A stretch of DNA of 64,000 bases from NCBI RefSeq assembly GCF_023156585.1, contig NZ_JALNMI010000005.1, positions 186,001 to 250,000 on the forward strand, given 5' to 3'. A program made the translations under genes and the position numbers. Below the pieces are notes generated by a model. That model saw only the letters and a program-made list of their open reading frames with translations, had not been told where the DNA came from and did no database searches. Shown here one piece after another: positions 37,731 through 47,239 of this stretch. Positions within the stretch are counted from its first letter, which is position 1. Each line of letters begins with the position of its first letter. This DNA comes from Subsaxibacter sp. CAU 1640. GTDB taxonomy: Bacteria; Bacteroidota; Bacteroidia; Flavobacteriales; Flavobacteriaceae.

Positions 37731-38810
37731 CTATCTAGGTATTTCAACAGCTTCAATAATCTGTTTGATAATCTGTTTTGTGCTGACACCTTCCATTTCG
37801 CGTTCTGGAGTGACGATAATACGATGTTGAAGCACAGGAATGGCAGCTTGCTTGATATCTTCTGGTGTTACGAAATCGCGTCCATTCATAGCTGCAAACG
37901 CCTTACTCGCTCTTAAAATAGCAATCGATGCCCTTGGCGATGCACCTAAATACAAAAACGGATTGTTTCGAGTATTCACGATGATGTCTGCAATGTATTT
38001 CACCAAATGCGATTCGATGATGATTTGGTTTACCAAACCTTGAAACTTACTGATTTGTTCCTTTGTTAAATGCGAAGTCACTTTATCTAATTTCGCTTCA
38101 CCTTTTAAATTTTGTTCTCTGTTGATTATTTCAATTTCTTCTTCAAGATTAGGATAATCAATATCTATTTTGAACAAGAAGCGGTCCAATTGTGCCTCAG
38201 GAAGTCGATACGTTCCTTCTTGCTCAACCGGATTTTGTGTTGCCAAAACGATAAAAGGCAAATCCATCACATACTTGTGACCATCGATGGTAATTTGGCG
38301 TTCCTCCATAACTTCAAACAACGCAGCCTGTGTTTTTGCAGGTGCCCTGTTGATCTCATCAATCAAAATCATATTAGAGAAGATAGGACCTTGTTTGAAC
38401 TCAAACTCTGATGTTTTCATATCAAAAACCGATGTTCCCAAGATATCACTCGGCATCAAATCTGGAGTGAACTGAATACGGCTGAACCCAATGTCCAAGG
38501 ACTTTGCCAAAAGTTTTGCCGAAATAGTTTTTGCCACACCAGGAACACCTTCAATCAGCGAATGCCCATTTGCCAAAATAGAGGCAATCAGCATATCTAC
38601 CATCCCTTTTTGGCCTACTATGACCTTACTGATTTCATCTTTGATGAGTGCTATGCCGTTTTGCAATTCACTTAAATCAATACGATTTTTAAAGTTGACC
38701 GTATCTCCTTCTTCCTGCACAGTATTCGGATTCAAGACTGATTCGAACTCATTTTGTTCGTTCTCATTGTTGGGAGTTGGGTTTAAATTGTCGTTTTGGT
38801 TATCTTCCAT
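37731..38810 (-). CDS. MoxR family AAA+ ATPase
   Basis: A 359-residue ATPase. After an acidic N-terminus of about 45 residues rich in N, E and Q, the MoxR core shows IEGVPGVAKTISAKLLAKSL (Walker A), QFTPDLMPSDILG, ILIDEINRAPAKTQAALFEVMEE (Walker B and sensor region), FIVLATQNPVEQEGTYRLPEAQLDRF and GASPRASIAILRASKA. It acts as a chaperone-like remodelling ATPase, probably with the DUF58 protein encoded next. Two bases separate it from the DUF4350 gene upstream. Confidence 0.95.
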   Translation of the reverse strand: MEDNQNDNLNPTPNNENEQNEFESVLNPNTVQEEGDTVNFKNRIDLSELQNGIALIKDEISKVIVGQKGMVDMLIASILANGHSLIEGVPGVAKTISAKLLAKSLDIGFSRIQFTPDLMPSDILGTSVFDMKTSEFEFKQGPIFSNMILIDEINRAPAKTQAALFEVMEERQITIDGHKYVMDLPFIVLATQNPVEQEGTYRLPEAQLDRFLFKIDIDYPNLEEEIEIINREQNLKGEAKLDKVTSHLTKEQISKFQGLVNQIIIESHLVKYIADIIVNTRNNPFLYLGASPRASIAILRASKAFAAMNGRDFVTPEDIKQAAIPVLQHRIIVTPEREMEGVSTKQIIKQIIEAVEIPR

Positions 38811-38812
38811 AA

Positions 38813-40009
38813 TTATTTATTGTAAAAATCTTCAATACGTTTATTCAGGTTCAATAGGTCGCTTTCTGTACAATTGGGTTTTGCCTTTAAATATACAATA
38901 AGGTCTATCAATTTTTTGGTAAGTTCTTTATCTTTTCCAGATTTGACACTCAAATTCTTCACAAATTTATCGTCCAAGAGTTGCGTGTCGAGATAATATA
39001 CTCTTCGGATGTATTCCAAAAAGTACGTAATTTTCTTATCGATAAGGTTGTTGTGGTCCTTGGTTTCGTAATACAGATTGCCAATGGTTTTTGTGAAGGC
39101 AACAGTTGTGTTTTCCAATGGTTTGATGACCTTGACGATACGTTGTTTTCGCTTCGCATTAAAAATCATAAACAGAACAAGACTCAATAGCGCCAAATAC
39201 CAAGCTGATCTTAACGCTGGCTGGCTCAACACAAATCGCATAGGCGAGCTTCCCAAATCTTGACCAACTTTTGAATGGTAATCATAGTAAATGGCATCAT
39301 CTGGCAAGTAAGACATCGCTGCAGCCGCATACTTCTGATTGTCTTTTTTCAATAGATGATAGTTGGTAAAAGCAACCGGTTGAAGGTGTAAATACACGCT
39401 GCCATAGCCATAATCGATTTTCACAAAATTGATATGCTTAATAGAATCGAATTTTTGATAACCCAAAACAGTTGTAATGGAAGAATTTAATTTTGAGAAG
39501 TAAATGTTGCTCAAACCTTTATCAATGGTGATGGAATCATTCTTAAAAGTTGAGTTTGTAAAGCCAAATTCCGCTTCGCCTTTGATGTCGTAGCGATGTT
39601 CGGTATCTAAACCCAGCGAATCATAAAACTTTTGAGGCGGATAAGAGGTAGAGATGAAAACATCATTACCATAAGATGCAAAATCTAAAAGTTCTTGTGC
39701 CGAAACATCATCAATGGCGGCATATTCATCGATATGAACGTAAGAGCCAGAAATGGAATAAGTACTGTCCTGCCAATTATAATAGTCATCAAAATACTCG
39801 TAAGGCGACACTTTGATGTCTTCAATATCACTATCAGGAAATAGATTTGGCAGTTCTTCGTAAAAAACAAAAGTTCCGTAAGGTATTTTATCTGTTTCTT
39901 GATAAGTTCGTGACCAATCGATAGGCGTTTCCTTTGAAAACTCAATGATGGTGAGCCCAACAAAAAGCACTACGAGCAAACCAATATATATTTTTACTGT
40001 CTTGCTCAC
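38813..40009 (-). CDS. DUF4350-type membrane protein
   Basis: A 398-residue protein: signal-anchor helix at about 6-22, a periplasmic domain, a second helix at about 277-293 (AWYLALLSLVLFMIFNAKRKQRIV) and a cytoplasmic helical tail. The segment SYQETDKIPYGTFVFYEELPNLFP-like (TYQETDKIPYGTFVFYEEL at about 36-54) is characteristic of DUF4350 proteins beside MoxR. The gene overlaps the upstream DUF4129 gene by four bases (40006-40009), a translational coupling arrangement. Confidence 0.8.
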   Translation of the reverse strand: MSKTVKIYIGLLVVLFVGLTIIEFSKETPIDWSRTYQETDKIPYGTFVFYEELPNLFPDSDIEDIKVSPYEYFDDYYNWQDSTYSISGSYVHIDEYAAIDDVSAQELLDFASYGNDVFISTSYPPQKFYDSLGLDTEHRYDIKGEAEFGFTNSTFKNDSITIDKGLSNIYFSKLNSSITTVLGYQKFDSIKHINFVKIDYGYGSVYLHLQPVAFTNYHLLKKDNQKYAAAAMSYLPDDAIYYDYHSKVGQDLGSSPMRFVLSQPALRSAWYLALLSLVLFMIFNAKRKQRIVKVIKPLENTTVAFTKTIGNLYYETKDHNNLIDKKITYFLEYIRRVYYLDTQLLDDKFVKNLSVKSGKDKELTKKLIDLIVYLKAKPNCTESDLLNLNKRIEDFYNK

Positions 40010-40770
40010 GCCTTTATCGATTTTAAAAATTTGGTAAAAGCAGTCTTGGCCTTGTCAAATTGCTGTTCGTTGACATCAAATTCACCATACCAAATATAAT
40101 TGTAGAGATATGATGTGTATGAGAACTCGTCTTTTATTTGTTTTGAAACGATTTCGTTGTAATAGTCGCTGTTTGTTTTTTCAACATCGTATTCTATGAT
40201 TTCGGCATTTGTCAAACCTTTCAGTAACCATAGATAGTAATATCGAATTGCCAAACGATAATTGCCATCTTTTTCTGCATTAGCAGTCAGTTTCTTAAAA
40301 TCAGTACTATGAATGTTCGTCTCAACGTCAGTAACAGGAATGATGCTTTTATCGGACGATTTACCAAAAATCCATTTACCTTCATCATTCATCACAGCTT
40401 TAAAGATGAAGTAAATCACCAATAAAAAGATGATGACTCCGCCAATTTTCAACGCAATATCCGTAGCTCTTGAAGCCTGACCAGCGCTATTCAGATTGAA
40501 TAAATCTCGAAACAGGTCATTCAGCCATTGTTTGAAACGCGTCCACCAACCAGCATTCTCAACGTTACGTTCGTAAACAAATTCATCACCTTTATATTTA
40601 TCCTTAAGATTATCGTATTCACGCGGCTCGATTGAAGTATCATCAGACGGAATGGAATCAATCAAGGTTTGCTGCTGTGCCATTTCAGTCGAAACAGTTG
40701 ATACGGCAAAGCCATTGACCGAAACGCCAAGGCAAATAATAAGGCAATATATCCAGAGTTTTTTATTCAC
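40006..40770 (-). CDS. DUF4129-like membrane protein
   Basis: A 254-residue protein with a signal peptide, a periplasmic charged region, a membrane helix at about 110-127 and a cytoplasmic domain. The C-terminus shows NYRLAIRYYYLWLLKGLTNAEIIEYDVEKTNSDYYNEI and Y-x-W-YGEFDVNEQQFDKAKTAFTKFL, the typical DUF4129 motif. It overlaps its neighbours by four and eight bases. Role unknown; conserved partner of MoxR/DUF58. Confidence 0.78.
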   Translation of the reverse strand: MNKKLWIYCLIICLGVSVNGFAVSTVSTEMAQQQTLIDSIPSDDTSIEPREYDNLKDKYKGDEFVYERNVENAGWWTRFKQWLNDLFRDLFNLNSAGQASRATDIALKIGGVIIFLLVIYFIFKAVMNDEGKWIFGKSSDKSIIPVTDVETNIHSTDFKKLTANAEKDGNYRLAIRYYYLWLLKGLTNAEIIEYDVEKTNSDYYNEIVSKQIKDEFSYTSYLYNYIWYGEFDVNEQQFDKAKTAFTKFLKSIKA

Positions 40771-41701
40771 CAGAACCTATTTGGTCAATGACGCTTTTAG
40801 TGTTGATGTTTTCGTTTTCCTCTTTCAAACTATAGAAAATAATGCCTTGATTGAGTTGGACGATGACACCCAAAATGGCACCAGCCAAAAAGCTTAAAAA
40901 GAAAATTGCCAACATTACAATCATCATCGTATAGCCTATTTGTTCTGGGTCTGGGTTGCCGCTTTCAATTGTAGTGAACAAACTAGCCACTCCAAAAATA
41001 TATGGAATCATTGAAAAAATTCCTTGAACGATATAGCTCATCAAGAAAAACAGACCAACACTACCAACGGCTGGCCAAAACTTTGACGTCAAAAGTGTCC
41101 AGGCGTATCCAAAACTATCCCAAATGCCTCGTTTTTTCTCCAAATACTCCATTAAGGACATATTGTAAAAAAGACTGAATGCACCAATAAGTACAGGTAC
41201 TAACAACATTCCTACAATGGTGATCACCAAAATAAACATCCCAATACCCAATGCGATGACCAAAGGAATGGCTAGCAACAGCGCGCACAGCAAGAAAATG
41301 AAAATTTTACCAATGTTTGATTTGTATTCAGAAACCAATTCCGACGTGCCAAATGCAGTGTTTTGCTCTTTGGCATATAGCTTTAAGTAAATAGGTACAT
41401 AAGAATAAGATATCACACCAGCAATCAGCGCAATGATAAAAAACACGATGAACAGTATAATAAACAGCCCTGCATTGTCATTCATATAATCGTCAATGAC
41501 AGTCGGATTATCCTGCATCAAGCCACCAAAAATAACATCGGTGTAAAACTTTGTAAAGAAATACATCATCACCATCAGAAAGATCAAAAAGATGCCGTTG
41601 ATGGTAAGGTAATGCTTGAAGAAATGCTTTCCATTCAATTTTAGAAAGGCAAACGTATCTTGAAAAAAATCACCAAAGCCTCTCGATTTATATAATTGCA
41701 T
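40763..41701 (-). CDS. Polytopic membrane protein of the MoxR cluster
   Basis: A 312-residue protein with about six helices and a glycine-rich small-residue pattern similar to DUF4013/DUF7847-type proteins. It begins MQLYKSRGFGDFFQDTFAFLK, a cytoplasmic leader typical for this position. It overlaps the SpoIIM-like gene by 14 bases and the DUF4129 gene by eight, so the cluster is tightly coupled. Substrate or activity unknown. Confidence 0.75.
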   Translation of the reverse strand: MQLYKSRGFGDFFQDTFAFLKLNGKHFFKHYLTINGIFLIFLMVMMYFFTKFYTDVIFGGLMQDNPTVIDDYMNDNAGLFIILFIVFFIIALIAGVISYSYVPIYLKLYAKEQNTAFGTSELVSEYKSNIGKIFIFLLCALLLAIPLVIALGIGMFILVITIVGMLLVPVLIGAFSLFYNMSLMEYLEKKRGIWDSFGYAWTLLTSKFWPAVGSVGLFFLMSYIVQGIFSMIPYIFGVASLFTTIESGNPDPEQIGYTMMIVMLAIFFLSFLAGAILGVIVQLNQGIIFYSLKEENENINTKSVIDQIGSGE

Positions 41702-42665
41702 ACTGTTTTTTAAGTTTTTTATTGAGGATGAATGGATAAATCAAATAATAATAGGAGATGATACTCAACGTAATTAAAATAATGCCTACCGAAAGCCAAT
41801 TGGGCATCACGTTGGAATATCTGGTGACGTAGCCTTCCAAAAATCCGGCACAAAATGTAAATGGAAAAGTACTGATCAAAATCTTGACACCATCTTTCAT
41901 TCCCATTTTAAAGGATGTCAAACGTGAATAGGTTTTTGGAAACAAAATACTTGCGCCTAGCATCAATCCCGCTGCGCCTTCAATGACAATGGCAAAAATC
42001 TCCATCGCTCCGTGAATCCAAATACCGCGAACACTTTCCCAAAGCACACCTTCTTTATGAAAGAAATACTGAAACGAACCCAGCATTATACCATTATATA
42101 ATAAGGACAGACCTGTACCTAATCCGCCAAAAACACCAAGAATAAATGTACGGATGCCAACATAGAGATTATTAAGCGTAATGCCTATAAAACTTCCCCA
42201 ATTACTACCGCTTTTATACACGGCAACAGGATCACCTTTTTCAATGTTTTCCAAGGTCATATTCACATAATGATCACCCAAAATCAAACGGACAAAGGTG
42301 TCATCAAAAGCTGCCGACAAAGCGCCAATACCAACAAAACTTCCAAATATAATAAATGCGTAGAGGACGTATCGTCGATATTCATAAACAATCATTGGTA
42401 CTTCAACCTTCCAGAAATGCACAAAGCGATTGGTGTCCTCACGTTTCGTTTTGTAAATTTTTTGAAATGCCTTTGCCGCAAGGTTGTTTAAATAAATTAT
42501 TGTTTTACTTTTGGGATAATATGTTTGAGCGTAGGCGAGGTCGTTTATCAATTGAATATAAAGGGATGCCAATTCATCAGGATTTTTAAGGTTTTTTCCG
42601 AAAATTGCCTGTTCAAAATGAAACCATTTTTCTTTATTTTGTTTGATAAAAGCGACTTCTCTCAT
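41688..42665 (-). CDS. SpoIIM-like (stage II sporulation protein M family) membrane protein
   Basis: A 325-residue protein; the first 100 residues are cytoplasmic and helical (REVAFIKQNKEKWFHFEQAI ... YLNNLAAKAFQKIYK), then five to six helices with the family pattern NNLYVGIRTFILGVFGGLGTGLSLLYNGIMLG and WIHGAMEIFAIVIEGAAGLMLG. The name comes from the Bacillus engulfment protein; non-sporulating Bacteroidota carry it with RDD and MoxR/DUF58 genes. First gene of the operon. Its start is only 23 bases from the divergent RDD gene. Confidence 0.9.
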   Translation of the reverse strand: MREVAFIKQNKEKWFHFEQAIFGKNLKNPDELASLYIQLINDLAYAQTYYPKSKTIIYLNNLAAKAFQKIYKTKREDTNRFVHFWKVEVPMIVYEYRRYVLYAFIIFGSFVGIGALSAAFDDTFVRLILGDHYVNMTLENIEKGDPVAVYKSGSNWGSFIGITLNNLYVGIRTFILGVFGGLGTGLSLLYNGIMLGSFQYFFHKEGVLWESVRGIWIHGAMEIFAIVIEGAAGLMLGASILFPKTYSRLTSFKMGMKDGVKILISTFPFTFCAGFLEGYVTRYSNVMPNWLSVGIILITLSIISYYYLIYPFILNKKLKKQYAII

Positions 42666-42688
42666 AGGGATTCAAATTAAAGCAATTA

Positions 42689-43432
42689 ATGACAGAGTTA
42701 CAAATAAATACTACCCAAAACGTGAACATTAGTTTTACGGCTGCAAGTGTGGGCGAGCGTATTTTGGCGTATGTGATTGATTGGATCATTAAGATTGCAT
42801 ACATCATTGTGACCTATCAAATCACTTTCAATCTGTTAGAGGTTGATAGAATGATTGAGGATATGGACCAGTGGTCGCAAATTGCCATTTACGTCACCTT
42901 TTATTTACCTGTGGTGTTCTACACGCTTATTTTTGAAACCTTGCTCGACGGACAAACCCTTGGCAAGCGTATTTTGAGAATCAAGGTGGTTAAGATTGAT
43001 GGGTATCAAGCCTCGTTGGCAGATTTTGTCATCAGATGGTTTTTCAGGATTGTCGATTTGAATATGATGTCTGGTGTGGTGGCACTGATAGCAATTATTA
43101 CAAGTCCGCGCAACCAACGCCTTGGTGATATGACTGCAGGAACCTCTGTGATCACTTTAAAGAACAATATAAATATCAGTCATACCATTTTGGAAGAACT
43201 GGAAGATACCTATCAACCGAAATATCCTAACGTCATCAAATTATCAGATAATGATGCACGAATTATTAAGGAAACTTTCAACACAGCAAAAGCATCCAGA
43301 GATTATGCAACGCTGATTAAATTGCGAGATAAAATTGTTGAAGTCACGGAAATCAAAGTGGTGAATGAAAATGATATGCAGTTTATTGATACCGTTTTAA
43401 AGGATTATAATTACTATACGCAAAGTATGTGA
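42689..43432 (+). CDS. RDD family membrane protein
   Basis: A 247-residue protein with the RDD domain: SVGERILAYVIDWIIKIAYI at about 21-40, LIFETLLDGQTLGKRILRIKVVKIDG and ASLADFVIRWFFRIVDL, three to four helices. The C-terminal 80 residues are a soluble helical extension with no match I know. Divergent from SpoIIM with a 23-base gap, so the promoter of each must lie inside or very close to the other gene. Some RDD proteins act as Na+/H+ antiporters; here the role is not known. Confidence 0.9.
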   Translation: MTELQINTTQNVNISFTAASVGERILAYVIDWIIKIAYIIVTYQITFNLLEVDRMIEDMDQWSQIAIYVTFYLPVVFYTLIFETLLDGQTLGKRILRIKVVKIDGYQASLADFVIRWFFRIVDLNMMSGVVALIAIITSPRNQRLGDMTAGTSVITLKNNINISHTILEELEDTYQPKYPNVIKLSDNDARIIKETFNTAKASRDYATLIKLRDKIVEVTEIKVVNENDMQFIDTVLKDYNYYTQSM

Positions 43433-43444
43433 GCAGCGAACCGC

Positions 43445-43617
43445 TTTAGAACCAAGAACCAAGAATCAAGACAGGTGACCGGTGACGAAATAGCTTTGAG
43501 CTTTTAGCTATGAGCAGTGAGCTATTAATAGTTAGATATGATGAAAATTGATAATTTTGTACTCACAACTCACAACTCACAACTCACAACTCACAACTCA
43601 CAACTCACAACTCACAA
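43445..43617. repeat. Spacer of successive heptanucleotide repeats
   Basis: Three different period-7 blocks in one spacer: AGAACCA three times at 43448-43468 (last copy AGAATCA), AGC recurring exactly every seven bases at 43492, 43499, 43506, 43513 and 43520, and eight perfect CTCACAA copies at 43562-43617. The last block ends 23 bases before the TTG start of the next gene. Confidence 0.92.
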
Positions 43618-43640
43618 CTAATCCCTAATCACAAATCCCT

Positions 43641-44246
43641 TTGTTTTTCCAAGTCATAGACATCCTCGCCACTACAGCCTTCGCCATTTCAGGTGCATCG
43701 GTTGCTATGAACAAAAAACTTGATGTATTTGGTGTACTGATTATTGCCTTTGTGACTTCGGTAGGCGGTGGAACTGTTAGGGACGTATTGATTGGCCAAA
43801 CGCCTGTAGCTTGGATGACGAATATGATGTACGTCTACGTCATCGTGGGTGCCACAATTTTCACAATCATCTTTCAAAATAAAATCAACTATCTACGAAT
43901 GTCCTTGTTTCTGTTTGATACCATTGGTATCGGACTTTACACAGTGGTAGGCGTAGAGAAAGGTTTAATGATAGGTTTGCATCCCATTATTTGTGTTGCT
44001 TTGGGTACAATGACTGCCTGCTTTGGTGGTGTCATTAGGGATATTCTTTGTAATGAAATACCAGTTATTTTCAGAAAAGAAATCTATGCCACAGCTTGTA
44101 TTGCTGGTGGTGTAGTGTATTTCGCCTTAAGACAATTACCTATTGACAACAACCTTATTTTTGTCATTGCAGGTGCAGTCGTCATCACCATTCGATTGAT
44201 TGCTGTGAAGTTTAAAATCAGTTTGCCGAGTATTTATAGGTCATAA
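43641..44246 (+). CDS. Trimeric intracellular cation channel-like protein (UPF0126/YadS)
   Basis: A 201-residue membrane protein with two copies of a three-helix unit. First copy: ILATTAFAISGASVAMNKKLDVFGVLIIAFVTSVGGGTVRDVLIG; second copy: MIGLHPIICVALGTMTACFGGVIRDILC. The GGGT-RD and GG-IRD turns are the TRIC/UPF0126 hallmark. The start is TTG at 43641; the frame has a stop 15 bases upstream and there is no in-frame ATG before Met26, so TTG is the best start and the protein then begins as family members do. An array of eight heptamers sits just upstream. Confidence 0.88.
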   Translation: MFFQVIDILATTAFAISGASVAMNKKLDVFGVLIIAFVTSVGGGTVRDVLIGQTPVAWMTNMMYVYVIVGATIFTIIFQNKINYLRMSLFLFDTIGIGLYTVVGVEKGLMIGLHPIICVALGTMTACFGGVIRDILCNEIPVIFRKEIYATACIAGGVVYFALRQLPIDNNLIFVIAGAVVITIRLIAVKFKISLPSIYRS

Positions 44247-44273
44247 AAAAACCACGCGAATGGCGTGGTTTTA
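44246..44273 (+). terminator. Terminator after the TRIC-like gene
   Basis: AAACCACGC (44249-44257) and GCGTGGTTT (44263-44271) form a nine-bp stem immediately after the stop codon; A and T runs flank it. Confidence 0.85.
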
Positions 44274-44284
44274 GAATTCTGTCT

Positions 44285-44340
44285 GGTCGAGCGCAGTCGA
44301 GACCTCAAGATGAAAAGTTCTCGACTCCGCTCGAACGGCC
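44285..44340. repeat. REP-like inverted repeat
   Basis: GGTCGAGCGCAGTCGAGACC (44285-44304) and an arm at 44318-44340 that contains TCTCGACTCCGCTCGA are inverted copies with 15 of 16 core bases matching; each arm is itself nearly palindromic. The GC content is far above that of the surroundings. Such TCGAGCGCAGTCGAGA palindromes recur between genes in flavobacterial genomes. Confidence 0.75.
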
Positions 44341-44348
44341 AATGATAA

Positions 44349-46511
44349 TTATTCTTTTGTCACAGGAAAACCTCTATCTCGCATCAAAGCTTCGATTTTG
44401 GCATCACGTCCTCTAAACAAACGATAGGCTTCCGCTGGGTCCATTGAGTTTCTTGGTGCAAAGAGATACTTGACCAATTTCGCCGCAACGTCTTTATCAT
44501 AAAATCCGCCTGGTGCATCTCTAAAAGCTTCCGAAGCATCACTCGTCAAGACATCTGCCCACATATAACCATAATAAGCTGTGGCATATCCTTCACCTGA
44601 AAACACGTGTCCGAAATGTGGCGTTCTGTGACGCATCACCAATTCTTTTGGCATGCCAAGTTCGGTCAAGGTTTCACGTTCAAATTTATCTACATCTATA
44701 TTTGCAGGGTCTGCCAAATGAAATTTCATATCCATAATGGCGGATGCCAAATATTCGGTAGTGGAGAATCCTTGGTTAAAGGTTGATGCTTTTTTGATTT
44801 TCTCTACCAAAGATGCTGGAATCGGTTCACCTGTTTTGTAGTGTACCAAAAACTGGTTGATGACTTTATCGGTCGATAACCAACGTTCTAACAATTGCGA
44901 TTGAAATTCAGTATAATCTCTAACGCCACCATTTAAGGTAGGATATTTAACATCCGCAGAAAAGAAATGCAAAGCGTGTCCAAATTCGTGAAAGAAAGTT
45001 GTGGCATCATCCCAAGAAACCAAAACCGCTTCGCCTGGTGCAGGTTTTACAAAGTTGGAATTATTTGAAGCCAAGACATTTTTCTCACCTTCAAAAGAAT
45101 CTGAACTTCTATAAGTCGTTGCCCAAGCGCCTGAACGTTTTCCTTCGCGAGCATAAGGATCCAAATACCAAAGCCCGATGTGTTTGCCAGAATCTTTATC
45201 GGTAACTTCCCAAACTTTCACATCTTCATTAAAGACAGGCACAGACCCTTCTGGTACTGGTGTGAATTTATAATTGAACAATTCACCAGCCGTGAAGAAC
45301 ATCGCCTCGGTCAATTTATCCAACTGTAAGTATTGTTTCACTTCCTCGCTGTCCAAATCGTATTTTTTCTGTCTTACTTTTTCAGCATAATATCTGTAAT
45401 CCCAAGGTTCGATGGTAATGTTGTCACCATTGGCATCAGCCACCGCTTGCATATCTTTCACTTCTTCCTTAACACGAGCTATGGAAGCTGGCCAAACAGC
45501 CATCATCAAATCCATAGCATTTTCTGGTGTTTTTGCCATACGGTCTTGCAAACGCCAATCGGCATAATTCTCATAGCCCAACAATTCCACGCGCTCTCTA
45601 CGCAATTTTAGAATGTCTGCCACTATTTGATTGTTGTCATATTCATCACCGTTATCACCACGAGAATAGTAATTGTTCCAAACCTGCTTGCGAAGTTCGC
45701 GCTCTGTAGAGTAGGTGAGGAATGGGTCCATTGAAGAGCGTGTGTTTGTAATAGCGTACTTGCCGTCCTGACCTTTATCAGTAGCAATCTTCGCTGCCGA
45801 TTTAATAAACCCTTCAGACAATCCGCCTAACTGGTCTTTGGTCAAATATGTCACATAGTTCTCTTCGTCGTGCAATACGTTGTTAGAAAATTTGGTGTAA
45901 AGTGTTGACAATTCTTTATTGATGTCAGCATAGCGCTTTTTCTTTTCGGCATCAAGGTTGGCGCCATCCATTTCAAAACGTTTGTAAGTTAAGTCGAGCA
46001 CACGCTGCTGGTCTGCTTCTAAAGGTTTGCTTTGTGAAGCATCATAAACCGTCTTGATACGCTGAAACAACTTTTCATTCTGCGAAATTTTAGAGCTGTA
46101 TTCAGAAAGCTTCGGAGCCAACTCCGCCTGAATATCCCTAAACTCTGGCGTAGAGACATTGCTACTCATAATGCCATAGTACGTAAACACGCGATCCAGT
46201 TCTTTGCCAGAACTTTCCATCGCAACAATGGTGTTCTCAAAGGTAGGCTCATCAGGATTGTTGGCAATCTCGTCAATCTCGGCAAGGCTCAATTCCATCC
46301 CTTTTTCAACTGCTTCCTTAATGTCTTCGACCTTCATTTTGTCAAAGGCAGGCACTCCTTGGTAAGGACCTGTCCATTCCTGCAATAATACATTGTCATA
46401 CGTCATCGCTGTGTCTTCTTTTTGTTTGGTCTTTTCTTTACAGTTGGTAAAGGCTATCAAACCACATAGCGCAAGGGCTTTCAGCTGTAACGAATAATTT
46501 GTTTTTGTCAT
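44349..46511 (-). CDS. M3 family metallopeptidase, Dcp-like lipoprotein
   Basis: A 720-residue zinc peptidase, probably a peptidyl-dipeptidase of the Dcp group. The lipoprotein signal ends in FTNC (Cys24). The catalytic motif is TTFFHEFGHALHFF with H508, E509 and H512; the third ligand would be the Glu in the following YTEFQSQLLERW. The C-terminal HTPH-like block reads MRHRTPHFGHVFSGEGYATAYYGYMWA, which is characteristic of Dcp/oligopeptidase A substrate binding. The protein is probably anchored in the outer membrane or periplasm, unlike cytoplasmic E. coli Dcp. Monocistronic. Confidence 0.95.
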   Translation of the reverse strand: MTKTNYSLQLKALALCGLIAFTNCKEKTKQKEDTAMTYDNVLLQEWTGPYQGVPAFDKMKVEDIKEAVEKGMELSLAEIDEIANNPDEPTFENTIVAMESSGKELDRVFTYYGIMSSNVSTPEFRDIQAELAPKLSEYSSKISQNEKLFQRIKTVYDASQSKPLEADQQRVLDLTYKRFEMDGANLDAEKKKRYADINKELSTLYTKFSNNVLHDEENYVTYLTKDQLGGLSEGFIKSAAKIATDKGQDGKYAITNTRSSMDPFLTYSTERELRKQVWNNYYSRGDNGDEYDNNQIVADILKLRRERVELLGYENYADWRLQDRMAKTPENAMDLMMAVWPASIARVKEEVKDMQAVADANGDNITIEPWDYRYYAEKVRQKKYDLDSEEVKQYLQLDKLTEAMFFTAGELFNYKFTPVPEGSVPVFNEDVKVWEVTDKDSGKHIGLWYLDPYAREGKRSGAWATTYRSSDSFEGEKNVLASNNSNFVKPAPGEAVLVSWDDATTFFHEFGHALHFFSADVKYPTLNGGVRDYTEFQSQLLERWLSTDKVINQFLVHYKTGEPIPASLVEKIKKASTFNQGFSTTEYLASAIMDMKFHLADPANIDVDKFERETLTELGMPKELVMRHRTPHFGHVFSGEGYATAYYGYMWADVLTSDASEAFRDAPGGFYDKDVAAKLVKYLFAPRNSMDPAEAYRLFRGRDAKIEALMRDRGFPVTKE

Positions 46512-46608
46512 TGGTTTCTGTTAATTGAGTTAAGAGCCTCAAGATATTATTTTCAGAATGGAAAATTCTTAATTATTTTATAATTTCTATAGAGTGGTAG
46601 TTGGGCTT

Positions 46609-47088
46609 TCACTTCTCATTTTTCAATCGTTTGATCATCGCTTTCATTTCTTCGATCTCTTTACGTTGGGCTTCAATGATACTTTCTGCCAATTCCTTCA
46701 CTTCAGGGTCTTGTATGTCAGCACGCTCACTGGTAAGAATGGCGATGGAGTGGTGCGGGATCATCGCTTTCATCCACAATACATCACCTATAATGGGTTT
46801 TTGCATACGTACTAGGGCAAAAGCTCCAACACACAATATGAGGCTGCCTAAAAGAATGATCATATTCTTCTTTTTATCCTGATACATTTTTCGCATAAAA
46901 AACCACATAATGACAGCCATTGTAGAGATGCCAAGACAGGTCATATAAAAACGAGTAAGACTGAAATATACATGATCAATGCTATAGGTGTTGAGATACA
47001 TAGTAATGTACATTGCCACGAACGAACAGCCGAGCATGGTAAAAAATGTTCTGTAACTTCCTTGATGGTTTTGGTTTGAATGATCCAT
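46609..47088 (-). CDS. DUF305 membrane protein
   Basis: 159 residues from ATG 47088 (MDHSNQNHQG...). An upstream in-frame start at 47139 would add 17 residues without support. Three helices (about 14-33, 42-62, 72-90) are followed by a partial DUF305/ferritin-like domain: DVLWMKAMIPHHSIAILTSE with the HH pair and VKELAESIIEAQRKEIEEMKAMI. DUF305 proteins often accompany copper resistance systems; the M-H-rich motif may bind metal. No copper genes are adjacent. Confidence 0.8.
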   Translation of the reverse strand: MDHSNQNHQGSYRTFFTMLGCSFVAMYITMYLNTYSIDHVYFSLTRFYMTCLGISTMAVIMWFFMRKMYQDKKKNMIILLGSLILCVGAFALVRMQKPIIGDVLWMKAMIPHHSIAILTSERADIQDPEVKELAESIIEAQRKEIEEMKAMIKRLKNEK

Positions 47089-47239
47089 AATATATGTGTG
47101 TATTGTAAGGTTAATCAACCTCAAGTTACGCAATGTCATACAAAGGTTTTAACGCGAATGCGGTAAATACGTGCTGATGATGTACAAGCGCAGAAATAAT
47201 TTGCTATTTTAGTAACTCTTGTACAACTACACAGCAACC

